From positions 1 to 64,000 of the forward strand of contig JAFEBM010000033.1 of assembly GCA_018242685.1 (NCBI GenBank): DNA of 64,000 nucleotides. The letters are read 5' to 3'. A model generated the notes under the pieces. It saw nothing but the letters and a program-made list of their open reading frames with translations, had not been told where the DNA came from and searched no databases. A program made the position numbers and the translations under genes. Of this stretch, positions 16,832 to 25,681 are shown piece after piece (position 1 is the stretch's first letter; each line of letters opens with the position of its first letter). The DNA is from Nitrospira sp. (lineage in GTDB: Bacteria > Nitrospirota > Nitrospiria > Nitrospirales > Nitrospiraceae).

Positions 16832-17539
16832 TCATCCTATCGCCACTTTTACGGCACTGTACATCATGATGACTTCAACCGCATGAGCGACGATGGTAAT
16901 CCAGAGATTTCGCGTTCGGAGCCAGATAGCTCCCCAGATGAATCCATCCCACAAAGCAATCCAGTGAAGATAGCGAAACGTATTCTCCATGAATGGATCG
17001 AAGGCAAACGTGAGTGTGCTCGTGATCAACGCAAGAGGAGAAAAGCGTCGGCTCGGATGTGTTCTCCAGCAGGCCGATTCGAGTTCAGCAAGACGGCCCA
17101 AGATGAATCCGCGGAAGTTGACCTCTACGAACAGCGCAATGCCGCAGATGAACCACGGCACCATGAGCAGGACCGGAAGTCGGCCATGGGGTGTTTGTTT
17201 CAGGAAGGTGATATCGTAGCCGAGAGACGGATAGACCGAGAGAATCACGAAGGTATCCAGACATCCCAGCAACAATCCTGTGATCAGTCCCCATTTCAGT
17301 CCGTTTCCCACCTTCGCTTTTTCCAATCCCAGTTGAACCGGGACCTGAAATGTACGCGAAGCCCAGAGGCCCATCGCCAGATAGGCGAGAAGTTGCGGTG
17401 CGAATTGAACGAGAAGCTCTTCTCGGAGTGAGCCGGGAAGCCAGTAATAGCCGAACGTAGCTCCGATGGGGAGCAGCGGCAGCGCTGCCCCCATAGGGGA
17501 AATTTGACCTGGACCCGGCCGATCCGGCCCGGAAACCAT
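16832..17539 (-). CDS. CPBP-family (CAAX protease-like) intramembrane protein
   Basis: This protein of up to 235 residues has about six hydrophobic segments. It shows the CPBP layout in weakened form: VEVNFRGFILGRLAELES corresponds to the EExxxR motif with the second Glu replaced by Val, FAFDPFMEN to the second motif, and AHAVEVIMM to the last metal-ligand helix. It is probably an inner membrane protein; proteolytic activity is doubtful given the altered motif. Start is uncertain: the ATG at 17539 gives a Pro/Gly-rich lead, while the one at 17494 begins next to the first membrane helix. It follows the TolC-like gene by 7 bases and so belongs to that transcript. Confidence 0.65.
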   Translation of the reverse strand: MVSGPDRPGPGQISPMGAALPLLPIGATFGYYWLPGSLREELLVQFAPQLLAYLAMGLWASRTFQVPVQLGLEKAKVGNGLKWGLITGLLLGCLDTFVILSVYPSLGYDITFLKQTPHGRLPVLLMVPWFICGIALFVEVNFRGFILGRLAELESACWRTHPSRRFSPLALITSTLTFAFDPFMENTFRYLHWIALWDGFIWGAIWLRTRNLWITIVAHAVEVIMMYSAVKVAIG

Positions 17540-17546
17540 AGGACAG

Positions 17547-19109
17547 TTATGAAAGTTCGAGGTGATAGCGGTCCAGCGTGGTTGCTTTATGCCGCGCGAG
17601 ATTGGACAGCGACTTGTTGTAATCGAGGATCGCGCGCAGCTCGTTGCCTTGTGCCGTGGCCAGGTCGCGTTGGAAATCCAGCACGAAACGAGTCGTGCTG
17701 AGCCCGACCTTCAACCGTTCCTGCTCGGCTTGCAGCTGTTTCTCCGCCATGATGCGCGCCGATCTGGTGGTCTCGATGCGTTTAAAGTCGGTCTGCACCC
17801 GGCGTACCGCTTCACGCACGCCGACGATGATTTGTTGGCGCACACTGGCGAGCGAGGCCTCGGCATTTCGGGCATCCAGTTTTCGTTTGTTGTACGTGTT
17901 GATGGCGGCCCGGTTGCCGAGCGGATAACTGAGCACCAGCCCCGCGCCATAGTTGTAAAAGTCACCGCTGAAATTTCTGCTGAAGGACTGGCCAAGGTCG
18001 CTCCCCAATCCGGCGAGCCCGATCGTGCCTTGGAATGAGAGGGTGGGCAGCAACTGGTTGCGGGCGAATTGCTTATTCAGTTCCCCCGATTCGACATTTT
18101 TCTTCGCCTGCACGATTTCCGGACGCTGTTCGATCGCCGTATCGATGGCTTCCTGGAGGCTGAGAGGCTCAAGGACCGTAACGGGGGTATCGGCTGGGGT
18201 GAGGCGGACATCTTGGCGCAGGTCTTCTTCCCCCGGATTCAAGAGACGGCGCAGTTGATCTTCCTGATCGTGAATGGCTTTTTCCGCCACTAAGGTCTGC
18301 TCCACCCTTGATGCGACGGCAGCCTCCGCTTGGAGCACGTCGACGATCGACATGACGCCCGCTTTCGCCTTGGCGCGGTTCGACGCCAACAGTTCTTCGG
18401 CGGCCTTCATGGCGGCTTGCGCCACTTTCAAGTTCTCATTCGCAAAGACCAGTTCCCAGTAGGTTTGTTCCACCGTGGTGATGACGGTCAGTACGCGGTC
18501 TCGAAAGACATGCTGTTCGACCTCGGCATTATTCTGGGCGACCTTGATGAAGGTTCTGTTGATCTCGATCCCGGCGTTCTTCAGCAATGGTTGAGTCAAT
18601 GTGAATGCCAGGCCGCCGGTCCAGGACGGATTGAACAAAAATCCTCTGGCGACATTCGCGTTCACGTTGGTTCGAGCCGGGCTATAATTCATATCCAAAT
18701 TCCCGCCCGTAATGAGGTTGGTCTGGGCATCGAACGTAAACGATTCGCTGCGTTGATCAAAGGGCGTGATCTGATTCAGCAAATTTCCCGTTCCCCCGAA
18801 CACGGGTCGATTGAGCGGGTTCACCGTTCTGGCATATTGCCCGTTGAGGCTCACGTTGGGATCGAACTTGGAGTATTCGATGATGATGTCCGCCAGCCGG
18901 CTTTCTTTGTTGTGGCGGCTGATACTGATGTCGAGATTGTTCTGCAGGGCGCGAACCGCCGCATCGGCGAGTGACACGGTTTCACGACGTTCCGAAGCGA
19001 TCCGTTGGGTCACATCGAAGCCCCAGCCATTAAGCGGGAAGGAGATGCACCACAAACTGATGGCGACAATGGCTGTGAAACAGCGGTGAGCTGAAGATCG
19101 GCAATTCAT
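17547..19109 (-). CDS. TolC-family outer membrane efflux channel
   Basis: This 520-residue protein has a signal peptide (ending around NGWGF-DVTQ) and two repeats of the TolC/OEP fold: long helical stretches starting at SLADAAVRALQNNLDIS and SLQEAIDTAIEQRPEIVQA, separated by barrel strands (PSWTGGLAFTLTQPLLKN; YNYGAGLVLSYPLGNRAA). It would form the trimeric outer membrane exit duct of a tripartite pump or type I secretion system. No inner membrane or adaptor genes lie next to it. The ATG at 19109 has AAGGAGG eight bases upstream; in-frame ATGs at 19199 and beyond lack one. Confidence 0.9.
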   Translation of the reverse strand: MNCRSSAHRCFTAIVAISLWCISFPLNGWGFDVTQRIASERRETVSLADAAVRALQNNLDISISRHNKESRLADIIIEYSKFDPNVSLNGQYARTVNPLNRPVFGGTGNLLNQITPFDQRSESFTFDAQTNLITGGNLDMNYSPARTNVNANVARGFLFNPSWTGGLAFTLTQPLLKNAGIEINRTFIKVAQNNAEVEQHVFRDRVLTVITTVEQTYWELVFANENLKVAQAAMKAAEELLASNRAKAKAGVMSIVDVLQAEAAVASRVEQTLVAEKAIHDQEDQLRRLLNPGEEDLRQDVRLTPADTPVTVLEPLSLQEAIDTAIEQRPEIVQAKKNVESGELNKQFARNQLLPTLSFQGTIGLAGLGSDLGQSFSRNFSGDFYNYGAGLVLSYPLGNRAAINTYNKRKLDARNAEASLASVRQQIIVGVREAVRRVQTDFKRIETTRSARIMAEKQLQAEQERLKVGLSTTRFVLDFQRDLATAQGNELRAILDYNKSLSNLARHKATTLDRYHLELS

Positions 19110-19147
19110 AAATTCCTCCTTGATCGGCAATCCGGATGCGAGCATAC

Positions 19148-19153
19148 TATAAT
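19148..19153 (+). promoter_or_regulatory. Possible -10 element TATAAT
   Basis: A consensus TATAAT sits between the divergent TolC-like gene and the small secreted protein. No good -35 sequence is found at 16-18 bases, so this is a weak promoter call for the plus-strand gene. Confidence 0.3.
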
Positions 19154-19211
19154 CCGTGATGAGGGGTCTGTCATGAATATTAGTATCGTGATTCATCATG
19201 AAGAAAAAACG

Positions 19212-19628
19212 ATGGTGAGGCGCTGGCGATCACTATCTGCAGTTGGAAGCCTGATGTGTGTCCTGACAGGGGCAGTATTCTTCACCGGCACATCTGCGAT
19301 GGCTCAGAGCACGACGTCGGCTGTCCGGTCGTTTGATGGCGGGACTGCTCCGCTATTCAAACTTCCTGGGGGCAGTTTGTATATCGACAACCAGGGGACG
19401 CAAGGGTTTCTCTACACGCCGGGACAGAACTTTGAATCCTATAGCTTCCGCAATCCGACGACTGGTCAGGCTTGGAGAGGCGCCGCTATGACCTTCGGTC
19501 CGCAACAGTCCATTGGGCTTATCCAGGGGGCGAATCAGGTAGGAAACTCAACTGTTCTTCCGGGGCCGCCACCTCAAACGTCTCCCTTGCCTCCGATCGA
19601 ATCGGGCATCCTGGACGAGATTCCCTAA
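19212..19628 (+). CDS. Small secreted protein of unknown function
   Basis: From the ATG at 19212 this is a 138-residue protein with a standard signal peptide (MVRRWRSLSAVGSLMCVL onward, cleaved near AMA-QST). The mature part is Gly, Pro and Ser-rich with PLFKLPGGSLYIDNQGTQGF and ends in a Pro-rich tail. An in-frame ATG at 19173, with GAGGGG upstream, is possible but would give an unusually long N-region. No family is recognised. It is divergent from the TolC-like gene and may be periplasmic or surface-attached. Confidence 0.6.
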   Translation: MVRRWRSLSAVGSLMCVLTGAVFFTGTSAMAQSTTSAVRSFDGGTAPLFKLPGGSLYIDNQGTQGFLYTPGQNFESYSFRNPTTGQAWRGAAMTFGPQQSIGLIQGANQVGNSTVLPGPPPQTSPLPPIESGILDEIP

Positions 19629-19723
19629 ATCACTGAGCGAAACGGCTCTTCGCTTGAATCCTCGTAGTATGTAGAGACTCGATGTCCTGAAGCAGTCTAC
19701 TCCGTTCATTCACTCGTAATACG

Positions 19724-21265
19724 TCACGGTTGATAGGCAAGTTGCCACGCCACGGCTAACACGTACTGGGCCACGGTTTGTAAGATTTCGGGATCGATTG
19801 TCTCGGCGGTATCGCTTGGTTGATGAAAGTGCGGATGTACCCCCCCGCTCACCACCGTCACTGTCGGCACACCGGCCTCCTTGAACGGTACATGATCCCC
19901 TCCAGGAAAGAATCCATAAAGATCCAGTTTCTCGTGAATGCCGGCGGTTTTCCCCACCTCTTGTAGGACCTCCTTCTCCAATCCTGTCACGCCGACGGTG
20001 AGCCGCCCGTTTCCAACCCCAGCATGGTCGATGTTAATCATGGCTTTCGTCGAATTGAGTGGAACAACAGGCTGCGACGTATAAAGCCGCGAGCCAAGCA
20101 GATCACGCTCCTCGCCGCTAAAGGAGACGAAGAGGATGGTCCGGGAGGGACGCGGCTTAACTTTGCTGAGAGCACGAGCCACTTCCAAGATCACTGTGGT
20201 TCCGGAGGCATTGTCATCTGCGCCCGGAAAGAGTATTCCTCCTGGTTGACCGAAGTGATCCCGATGGGCTCCGATGATCACTGTCTCTGCTCCGGTTCCG
20301 GGAACCATCCCTACCACATTGACTAAAATTCCGTCCTCCGTGGTCGTCTTCCAGTGGAGCGATGCGAACCGATCCGTCTGTGTTGCTTGTGATGAGGATG
20401 CTTGGTTCAGGCGCTCTTGAAGGACACGCAGGCGATCGGGACTCTTTCCATCCGGCTCCGTGAGAAGCTCGCGAGCGAGCGTTGTGCTGATCCATGCGCC
20501 CGGGATAGCCTGATCAAGAGGTAATTGTCCATAGAACGCGGTGGGGTTTCCCGTGACGCCCCTCCGAACCTCATATGGGTGGAGAATCGGTCCGGTCGCC
20601 ATGAGATAGCCTATCGCGCCGTGATCCCGCGCGAATCGAACTTTGTCTGCATGGCTAATGAAACCTCGGTAGTGCTCCGGCTTGCCGCGTAGAAGCAACA
20701 CGATGCAATTGTTCACGTCGACACCGGCATAGTCATCAATGCCCTGGGCAGGATCGACGATGCCATATCCGACGAAAACGACTGGAGCTTGAAGGTCTGC
20801 CGAGGGTGAATCGAAAACGGGGAAATAATCTGAGCCAAGAGTTTTGGTGGCCAAACGATCTGTCGGACCGACTCGTAACACTGGATACGGCGCTATCAGG
20901 GGAGTGGATATCAGAGTGGCCATCATAGCTGATGAAGCGTCATCCTTTCCCGTCAAGGAAGGTATTATCAGTGAGTCATTGTGAATCTTCGGTAAACGTA
21001 ATCCGGCTGAGAGAAATTCTTGCGCCACCCATCGCGCCGATTCGAGATCCGCTTTCGTGCCGCTTTGCCGTCCATTGAATGCGGGACTGCTGAGCGTTCG
21101 GATGTCGGCAAGCATCCGTTCTGCGGAGAGCGAATCGATGGCTGCCTGAAGGGATGTCTCAGGCGCTTGAGCCAGGCTTTGCGTGAGTGGGAGAAGGAGG
21201 AAGGCTGCACCGAGGACCACGATGCAACGGGCCATGGAGTTGTTGGGAAAACAGATAAAGCTCAT
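19724..21265 (-). CDS. M28-family zinc aminopeptidase with PA domain, secreted
   Basis: This 513-residue protein has a signal peptide (hydrophobic segment VVLGAAFLLLPLTQSLAQA). A protease-associated domain follows (about 130-260, around VNNCIVLLLRGKPEH), then the M28 catalytic domain with the co-catalytic zinc ligands: His in GAHRDHFG, Asp in GADDNASG, Glu-Glu in SFSGEERDLLGS, Asp in NIDHAGVG, and the final His in GGVHPHFHQPSD. It should cleave N-terminal amino acids from peptides in the periplasm or outside. The start at 21265 is uncertain; an ATG at 21235 lies nearer the signal peptide core. Confidence 0.9.
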   Translation of the reverse strand: MSFICFPNNSMARCIVVLGAAFLLLPLTQSLAQAPETSLQAAIDSLSAERMLADIRTLSSPAFNGRQSGTKADLESARWVAQEFLSAGLRLPKIHNDSLIIPSLTGKDDASSAMMATLISTPLIAPYPVLRVGPTDRLATKTLGSDYFPVFDSPSADLQAPVVFVGYGIVDPAQGIDDYAGVDVNNCIVLLLRGKPEHYRGFISHADKVRFARDHGAIGYLMATGPILHPYEVRRGVTGNPTAFYGQLPLDQAIPGAWISTTLARELLTEPDGKSPDRLRVLQERLNQASSSQATQTDRFASLHWKTTTEDGILVNVVGMVPGTGAETVIIGAHRDHFGQPGGILFPGADDNASGTTVILEVARALSKVKPRPSRTILFVSFSGEERDLLGSRLYTSQPVVPLNSTKAMINIDHAGVGNGRLTVGVTGLEKEVLQEVGKTAGIHEKLDLYGFFPGGDHVPFKEAGVPTVTVVSGGVHPHFHQPSDTAETIDPEILQTVAQYVLAVAWQLAYQP

Positions 21266-21442
21266 GGTGATGCCCTGTTCACGTCAGGTTTGCATTCAGG
21301 TACGGGATCATAGCATGGGGAAAAGCAGGTTGCAGAGCTGCATTGAGCCCAGGTACTATTCGGTGGGTCGTAGAGGGTGGCTGTGGCATGTTCGGACGAC
21401 GTGAGGAGCGACTAAAACTGTTTTCGGAGTCAGGGAGTAGGT

Positions 21443-21694
21443 ATGGCGGGTAGTGAATCAGGGAAGGGATTGTACGATTATTTGTATCGGCGATTTTTCG
21501 AGCTGCGCGATACCCATGAAGGATATTCGTTTCAGCAGGCTCCCGGAGGCAGCGCCCCGACACCGGTGGTGACGTTCAGCGAGAAACTGCGTTGGTGGAC
21601 TTGTGATCGATGGCAACGACGGAGGAAGCTCCTCGCCGAGCGGGACCGTCTGCAGCGAGAGATTCTTCAAATTAAGAAATCAGGAAGCTCATAA
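21443..21694 (+). CDS. Small charged protein of unknown function
   Basis: This 83-residue protein is soluble. It has an aromatic N-terminal part (YDYLYRRFFELRDTHEGY) and a C-terminal helix likely to form a coiled coil (RRRKLLAERDRLQREILQIK). No family is recognised. It starts with an ATG preceded by GGGAGTAGGT, and lies 17 bases before the next gene on the same strand, suggesting co-transcription. Confidence 0.5.
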   Translation: MAGSESGKGLYDYLYRRFFELRDTHEGYSFQQAPGGSAPTPVVTFSEKLRWWTCDRWQRRRKLLAERDRLQREILQIKKSGSS

Positions 21695-21711
21695 GTATTG
21701 AGGGACTGTCT

Positions 21712-22503
21712 GTGTTGGAGAAATATCGAACCGGTTCCGTCATCAGGCGATCCCGGTCTGGGCTCGCCGCTCTCTTGCTGGCCTGTCTGGGATTCGTACT
21801 GGGGTACAGCCCTAGTTACGGAGTTCAGAAGGAAACACAAGAAGAGAAGGCTGCCAATCTGAAGAAGCAAGCGACGGGTGGACTTTTCCAAAGGTGGACC
21901 TTCGACCAGGATCAGCCCAATGCTCAGCTCAGCAGCTTCGTCAAGGGTAGTTCTACTGACGAGCCGCTTGCAGATTGGGCCGTACAGGATCATGTCACGG
22001 CGCCTTCTCCACCAAAGGTCATCGCGGGCTCATCCAGTTGTACGCAACTCTGTTACCAGATGCTGCTGGTCAAAGGATTGGAGTATGAGTATCCGGATCT
22101 CAGCGTTCGTTTCCATGCGCAGGAAGGAACGTCCGGGCTCGGGGGTATCGTGTTTGGCGTGCGTGATACGCGCAATTTTTATGCGGCGGTCGTCGATCCA
22201 ATCGGTCAAAAGGTGCAGCTTGTTCGTCTGTCGAATGGAAGCGAAGTGCTCCTCGCGCAGGCCTCGCTCAATCTGAAGCCGGTTGACTGGCATTCGCTCA
22301 GGGTGCAACGAAACACCATCATCAGCAAAGATTTTATTGAAGTAGTTGTAGATGGAGTGCTCGTCCTTTCCGTTGAGGATCAAGCCTTGGGATTAGGGCA
22401 GATTGGGCTCATCGTTCAAGGAACATCCACCGTGTTGTTCGATAGCTTCCATGCAGTTCCTCTCTTTTCCCACCGACCGCTTTCCGCGCCGCCGGCCTAT
22501 TAA
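21712..22503 (+). CDS. Secreted LamG/concanavalin-like domain protein
   Basis: This 263-residue protein has a signal peptide (SGLAALLLACLGFVLGYSP) and a jelly-roll domain at about 60-250 with WTFDQDQPN, LSVRFHAQEGTSGLGGIVFG, FYAAVVDPIGQKVQLVRL, WHSLRVQRNTI and VLFDSFHAVPL. This resembles the concanavalin-like fold of LamG and 3-keto-disaccharide-hydrolase (DUF1080-type) proteins. A carbohydrate-binding or hydrolytic role in the periplasm is possible but no catalytic residues can be pointed to. Start is GTG at 21712 with GAGGG upstream. Confidence 0.6.
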   Translation: MLEKYRTGSVIRRSRSGLAALLLACLGFVLGYSPSYGVQKETQEEKAANLKKQATGGLFQRWTFDQDQPNAQLSSFVKGSSTDEPLADWAVQDHVTAPSPPKVIAGSSSCTQLCYQMLLVKGLEYEYPDLSVRFHAQEGTSGLGGIVFGVRDTRNFYAAVVDPIGQKVQLVRLSNGSEVLLAQASLNLKPVDWHSLRVQRNTIISKDFIEVVVDGVLVLSVEDQALGLGQIGLIVQGTSTVLFDSFHAVPLFSHRPLSAPPAY

Positions 22504-22539
22504 TAAATGTGGGCCCAGCGAGCCGATTTGGCCACAAAC

Positions 22540-22569
22540 TTGCCATTTTTCGTCGGTTTGGAGTATCAT
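22540..22569 (+). promoter_or_regulatory. Sigma-70-type promoter for the RRM protein gene
   Basis: TTGCCA at 22540-22545 and TATCAT at 22564-22569 are separated by 18 bases. Transcription would start near 22577, leaving a leader of about 190 bases before the ATG at 22768. Confidence 0.55.
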
Positions 22570-22767
22570 GACGCTGTCGGTTTGCGAAAGGCCTGGCAAG
22601 ACCGACGCTGAAAGTGACAAGGCCTGAATGGATGTTGTGTTGGGCCAGCCCGGGAATCTGATCGGAAGCCAGAGCTAAGCCGCCGCTGTGTTGACGTCTT
22701 CGGCCCATTCCTTCCCCGTTGTTCTCTCGAGTCCAAGACAACATCATTGTGTCAAAGGAGGAATCAG

Positions 22768-23067
22768 ATGGGTGCGAAGATCTATGTCGGTGGATTGCCT
22801 TATTCAACGACTGAGCAACAGCTAAGCGATCTGTTTGCGGCGCATGGCGCCGTGACCTCAGCCCGGATTATTACGGACAAGTTCACCGGGCAGTCTCGAG
22901 GGTTTGGATTTGTCGAGATGTCGTCCGATACCGAAGCGCAAGCGGCGATTACCGCCCTGAACGGCACACAGCTCGGTGGTCGCACGTTAACGGTGAACGA
23001 AGCTCGTCCTCAGGAGCCCCGTTCTGGTGGAGGGGGGCGTGGAGGATTCGGAGGCGGTCGCGGTTAA
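22768..23067 (+). CDS. RRM-type RNA-binding protein
   Basis: This 99-residue protein is a single RNA recognition motif, with RNP2 KIYVGGLPY and RNP1 RGFGFVEM, followed by a Gly/Arg-rich tail (GGGGRGGFGGGRG). Such proteins are common in cyanobacteria and nitrifiers; they bind single-stranded RNA and are often cold-induced. The ATG at 22768 has AAAGGAGG upstream. A strong terminator at 23093 follows, and a long untranslated leader precedes it, so the gene is monocistronic. Confidence 0.92.
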   Translation: MGAKIYVGGLPYSTTEQQLSDLFAAHGAVTSARIITDKFTGQSRGFGFVEMSSDTEAQAAITALNGTQLGGRTLTVNEARPQEPRSGGGGRGGFGGGRG

Positions 23068-23092
23068 CCTCAGATCTGTTCCGCTGCGATAG

Positions 23093-23124
23093 GGGCTGCC
23101 GGAATTTCCGGCGGCCCTTTTTTC
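23093..23124 (+). terminator. Rho-independent terminator of the RRM gene
   Basis: Stem gggctgccgg / ccggcggccc (10 bp, one T-G wobble) with loop aattt, followed by TTTTTT. Confidence 0.88.
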
Positions 23125-23199
23125 TTTTTGGATCACGACACTAGGAGTCATCGATGTCCATCCGGATTTCCGTTCACCGTGTTTCACCGGGAGAGGACC

Positions 23200-25197
23200 G
23201 TGCCACTCTTTAAGTTAGAGGCCCCCTTTAAAGCCTGCGGTGATCAGCCGGAAGCCATTGCAAGGTTGACCGCTGCGGTACAGTCCGGGAAGAAACACCA
23301 GGTCTTGCTCGGAGTGACGGGGTCCGGCAAGACCTTTACGATGGCAAATCTCATCGAGCGTGTCCAGAAGCCGACACTCGTATTGGTCCACAACAAGACA
23401 TTGGCGGGCCAACTCTATCAAGAGTTCAAGCAGTTTTTCCCTCACAACGCCGTCGAATACTTCGTGAGCTATTACGACTATTATCAACCGGAGGCCTATA
23501 TCCCGCAGAGTGATACGTATATCGCGAAGGATGCCTCGATCAACGATGCCATTGATCAGATGCGCCACTCCGCCACGACCGAGCTGTTGCAGCGAAACGA
23601 CGTGCTGATCGTATCCTCGGTGTCCTGTATTTATGGGCTGGGTTCACCGGAGGTCTATCACGACATGCTCATATATTTGGAGGAAGGCGTCGAAACGAGG
23701 CGAGAAAAGATCCTATCGAAACTGGTGGAGATCCAATACGAACGCAATGATGTCGATTTTCATCGCGGAACATTCCGGGCACGTGGCGACGTGATCGAGA
23801 TTTTTCCCGCCTCGTCTGAAGCCAAGTCGGTGCGCATCGAGCTGTTCGGAGACGTTGTGGATGCGATTCATGAGATCGATCCACTCACCGGGAAATCACT
23901 GGCCAAGCTTCCCAAGATTGCGATCTATCCGAATACCCATTACCTCATTGCTCCGGATCGCTATGAACGGGCCATTACCGGTATCGAGGAAGAATTGGAG
24001 GAACGCTTGGCTTTGTTCAAGAAGACGGGTCGGCTGCTGGAGGCCCAACGGCTTGAGCAACGCACCAAGTTCGATCTGGAGATGATTCGGGCCATGGGTT
24101 ATTGCCATGGGATTGAAAACTACTCGCGTCATCTCAGCGGACGAAGGCCGGGTGAACCGCCTCCCACATTGTTGGATTACTTTCCGAAGGATTTTCTGTT
24201 GATCGTCGATGAGTCGCACGCGTCTGTGCCACAAGTCGGTGGGATGTACGAAGGAGATTACTCCAGAAAACGGACATTGGTGGAGTACGGATTTCGCCTT
24301 CCGTCGGCGGTCGACAACCGCCCACTGAAGTTTTCCGAGTTCGAGGGTTGTCTCAATCAGGTGGTATATGTGTCCGCCACACCCGGTAGCTATGAGCTGG
24401 AGCATGCCGGACGCGATGTGGTTGAGCAGATTGTTCGCCCGACCGGTCTGATGGATCCGCGAATCGATGTCGTGCCGGCCAAGGGGCAGGTGGATCACCT
24501 GCTTGGCCAGGTGCGTGCAGAAGTGGCCAAGGGGGGGCGAGTCCTGGTTACAACTTTAACGAAGCGTATGGCGGAAGATTTGACCGAGTATTATCACGAC
24601 CTGGGAATCAAAGTGCGGTATTTGCATTCCGACATTAAAACCCTTGAGCGAGCCGAGATCGTCCGTGACCTCCGGCGCGGGATGTTTGATGTGCTGGTCG
24701 GAATCAATCTATTACGCGAAGGGCTCGATCTTCCCGAAGTGAGTCTGGTCGCCATTCTCGATGCCGATAAGGAAGGCTATTTGCGTTCGTACCGCGCGTT
24801 GATTCAAACGGCCGGCCGAGCCGCGCGCAATCTCGAAGGACGGGTCATTTTTTACGGTGATGTGGTAACGGACTCGATGAAACAGGCGATCGAGGAAACG
24901 AACCGCCGCCGCGGGATCCAAGCCGAGTACAACCGGGTTCATGGGATTACTCCGGTCGGGATTACGAAAGGGATTCCTACCCTCGAGTATGCGGTGGCCG
25001 ACATGGACTATGTCCGGTTGGATCTGGCAGCCGAATCGATCGAGCCATACGAGAGTTCGGAATCAACGGATCAACTCATCGAACGACTGGAGTCGGAAAT
25101 GAAAGCCGCCGCCAAAGAGCTGGCCTTTGAGCGAGCCGCAGAGCTCCGCAATCAAATTCGCTCGCTCCGGCTTCAAGCGTTGAATGCCAAGCCCTAG
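23200..25197 (+). CDS. uvrB: Excinuclease ABC subunit B
   Basis: This 665-residue protein is the damage-verifying helicase-like subunit of nucleotide excision repair. It shows Walker A ([15 protein letters not shown]), the beta-hairpin region ([20 protein letters not shown]), Walker B DESH, motif V/VI ([28 protein letters not shown]), and a C-terminal UVR motif (about 622-657) that contacts UvrC. Start is GTG at 23200 with GGGAGAGG upstream, matching the family N-terminus ([18 protein letters not shown]). The in-frame ATG at 23128 overlaps the preceding terminator region and is unlikely. Confidence 0.95.
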   Translation: MPLFKLEAPFKACGDQPEAIARLTAAVQSGKKHQVLLGVTGSGKTFTMANLIERVQKPTLVLVHNKTLAGQLYQEFKQFFPHNAVEYFVSYYDYYQPEAYIPQSDTYIAKDASINDAIDQMRHSATTELLQRNDVLIVSSVSCIYGLGSPEVYHDMLIYLEEGVETRREKILSKLVEIQYERNDVDFHRGTFRARGDVIEIFPASSEAKSVRIELFGDVVDAIHEIDPLTGKSLAKLPKIAIYPNTHYLIAPDRYERAITGIEEELEERLALFKKTGRLLEAQRLEQRTKFDLEMIRAMGYCHGIENYSRHLSGRRPGEPPPTLLDYFPKDFLLIVDESHASVPQVGGMYEGDYSRKRTLVEYGFRLPSAVDNRPLKFSEFEGCLNQVVYVSATPGSYELEHAGRDVVEQIVRPTGLMDPRIDVVPAKGQVDHLLGQVRAEVAKGGRVLVTTLTKRMAEDLTEYYHDLGIKVRYLHSDIKTLERAEIVRDLRRGMFDVLVGINLLREGLDLPEVSLVAILDADKEGYLRSYRALIQTAGRAARNLEGRVIFYGDVVTDSMKQAIEETNRRRGIQAEYNRVHGITPVGITKGIPTLEYAVADMDYVRLDLAAESIEPYESSESTDQLIERLESEMKAAAKELAFERAAELRNQIRSLRLQALNAKP

Positions 25198-25454
25198 ACA
25201 TGCTTGTAAAGGTAGATCCCGATGAACATCCCAAGAATACTCAGAATGTTCACTTTAACGTTGAATCCGAAGACAAGTTTGATCAGGACAAGGTCGATGG
25301 TGAGGGGCGGGTTGATGCCGGGGTTATAGTTCGTCGCGAAAATGCTTTGAATGGTGCCTTGAGGTGCCATGACGTGAAGAATCTCCCCAAGTATCCCGCC
25401 AAGGAGCCCTCCGATCAGCACGAAGATGACCAAAACCCAAGGCGATTTTCTCAC
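25194..25454 (-). CDS. DUF4321-like small membrane protein
   Basis: This 86-residue protein begins [20 protein letters not shown] and has a second membrane segment at the C-terminus ([15 protein letters not shown]). It matches the DUF4321 pattern, a two-helix inner membrane protein of unknown role. It converges on uvrB and overlaps its last bases by 4. No strong ribosome-binding site is seen before the ATG. Confidence 0.7.
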   Translation of the reverse strand: MRKSPWVLVIFVLIGGLLGGILGEILHVMAPQGTIQSIFATNYNPGINPPLTIDLVLIKLVFGFNVKVNILSILGMFIGIYLYKHV

Positions 25455-25563
25455 GCGGCCACTCTTCTTTCTTTATAAGTTTCCGTATGTGGTTCTTGGT
25501 GGCTGAATGGCACCATATCCGAAGGTTTTCGGCATGTCAATAAAACTACTGACTTGGTAGACC

Positions 25564-25592
25564 TTGACTTGCCTTACTTGGTCCGATACACT
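25564..25592 (+). promoter_or_regulatory. Sigma-70-type promoter upstream of ffh
   Basis: TTGACT at 25564-25569 and TACACT at 25587-25592 are spaced by exactly 17 bases, about 90 bases before the ffh start. It is the best candidate for transcription of the long ffh-to-ctp run. Confidence 0.55.
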
Positions 25593-25681
25593 ACCCGATG
25601 CTCTTTTCCCAGGATTTTCGAGGCGATCGGAGGTCTGGTGCAAGGCTTCGGTGGCCTCTTTCTTTGCGGTGATGCGGCGTC

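Noticed and set aside
23128-23199. Upstream start for uvrB at 23128
   Set aside because: The added 24 residues are not UvrB-like, and the GTG at 23200 has a good ribosome-binding site and family N-terminus.
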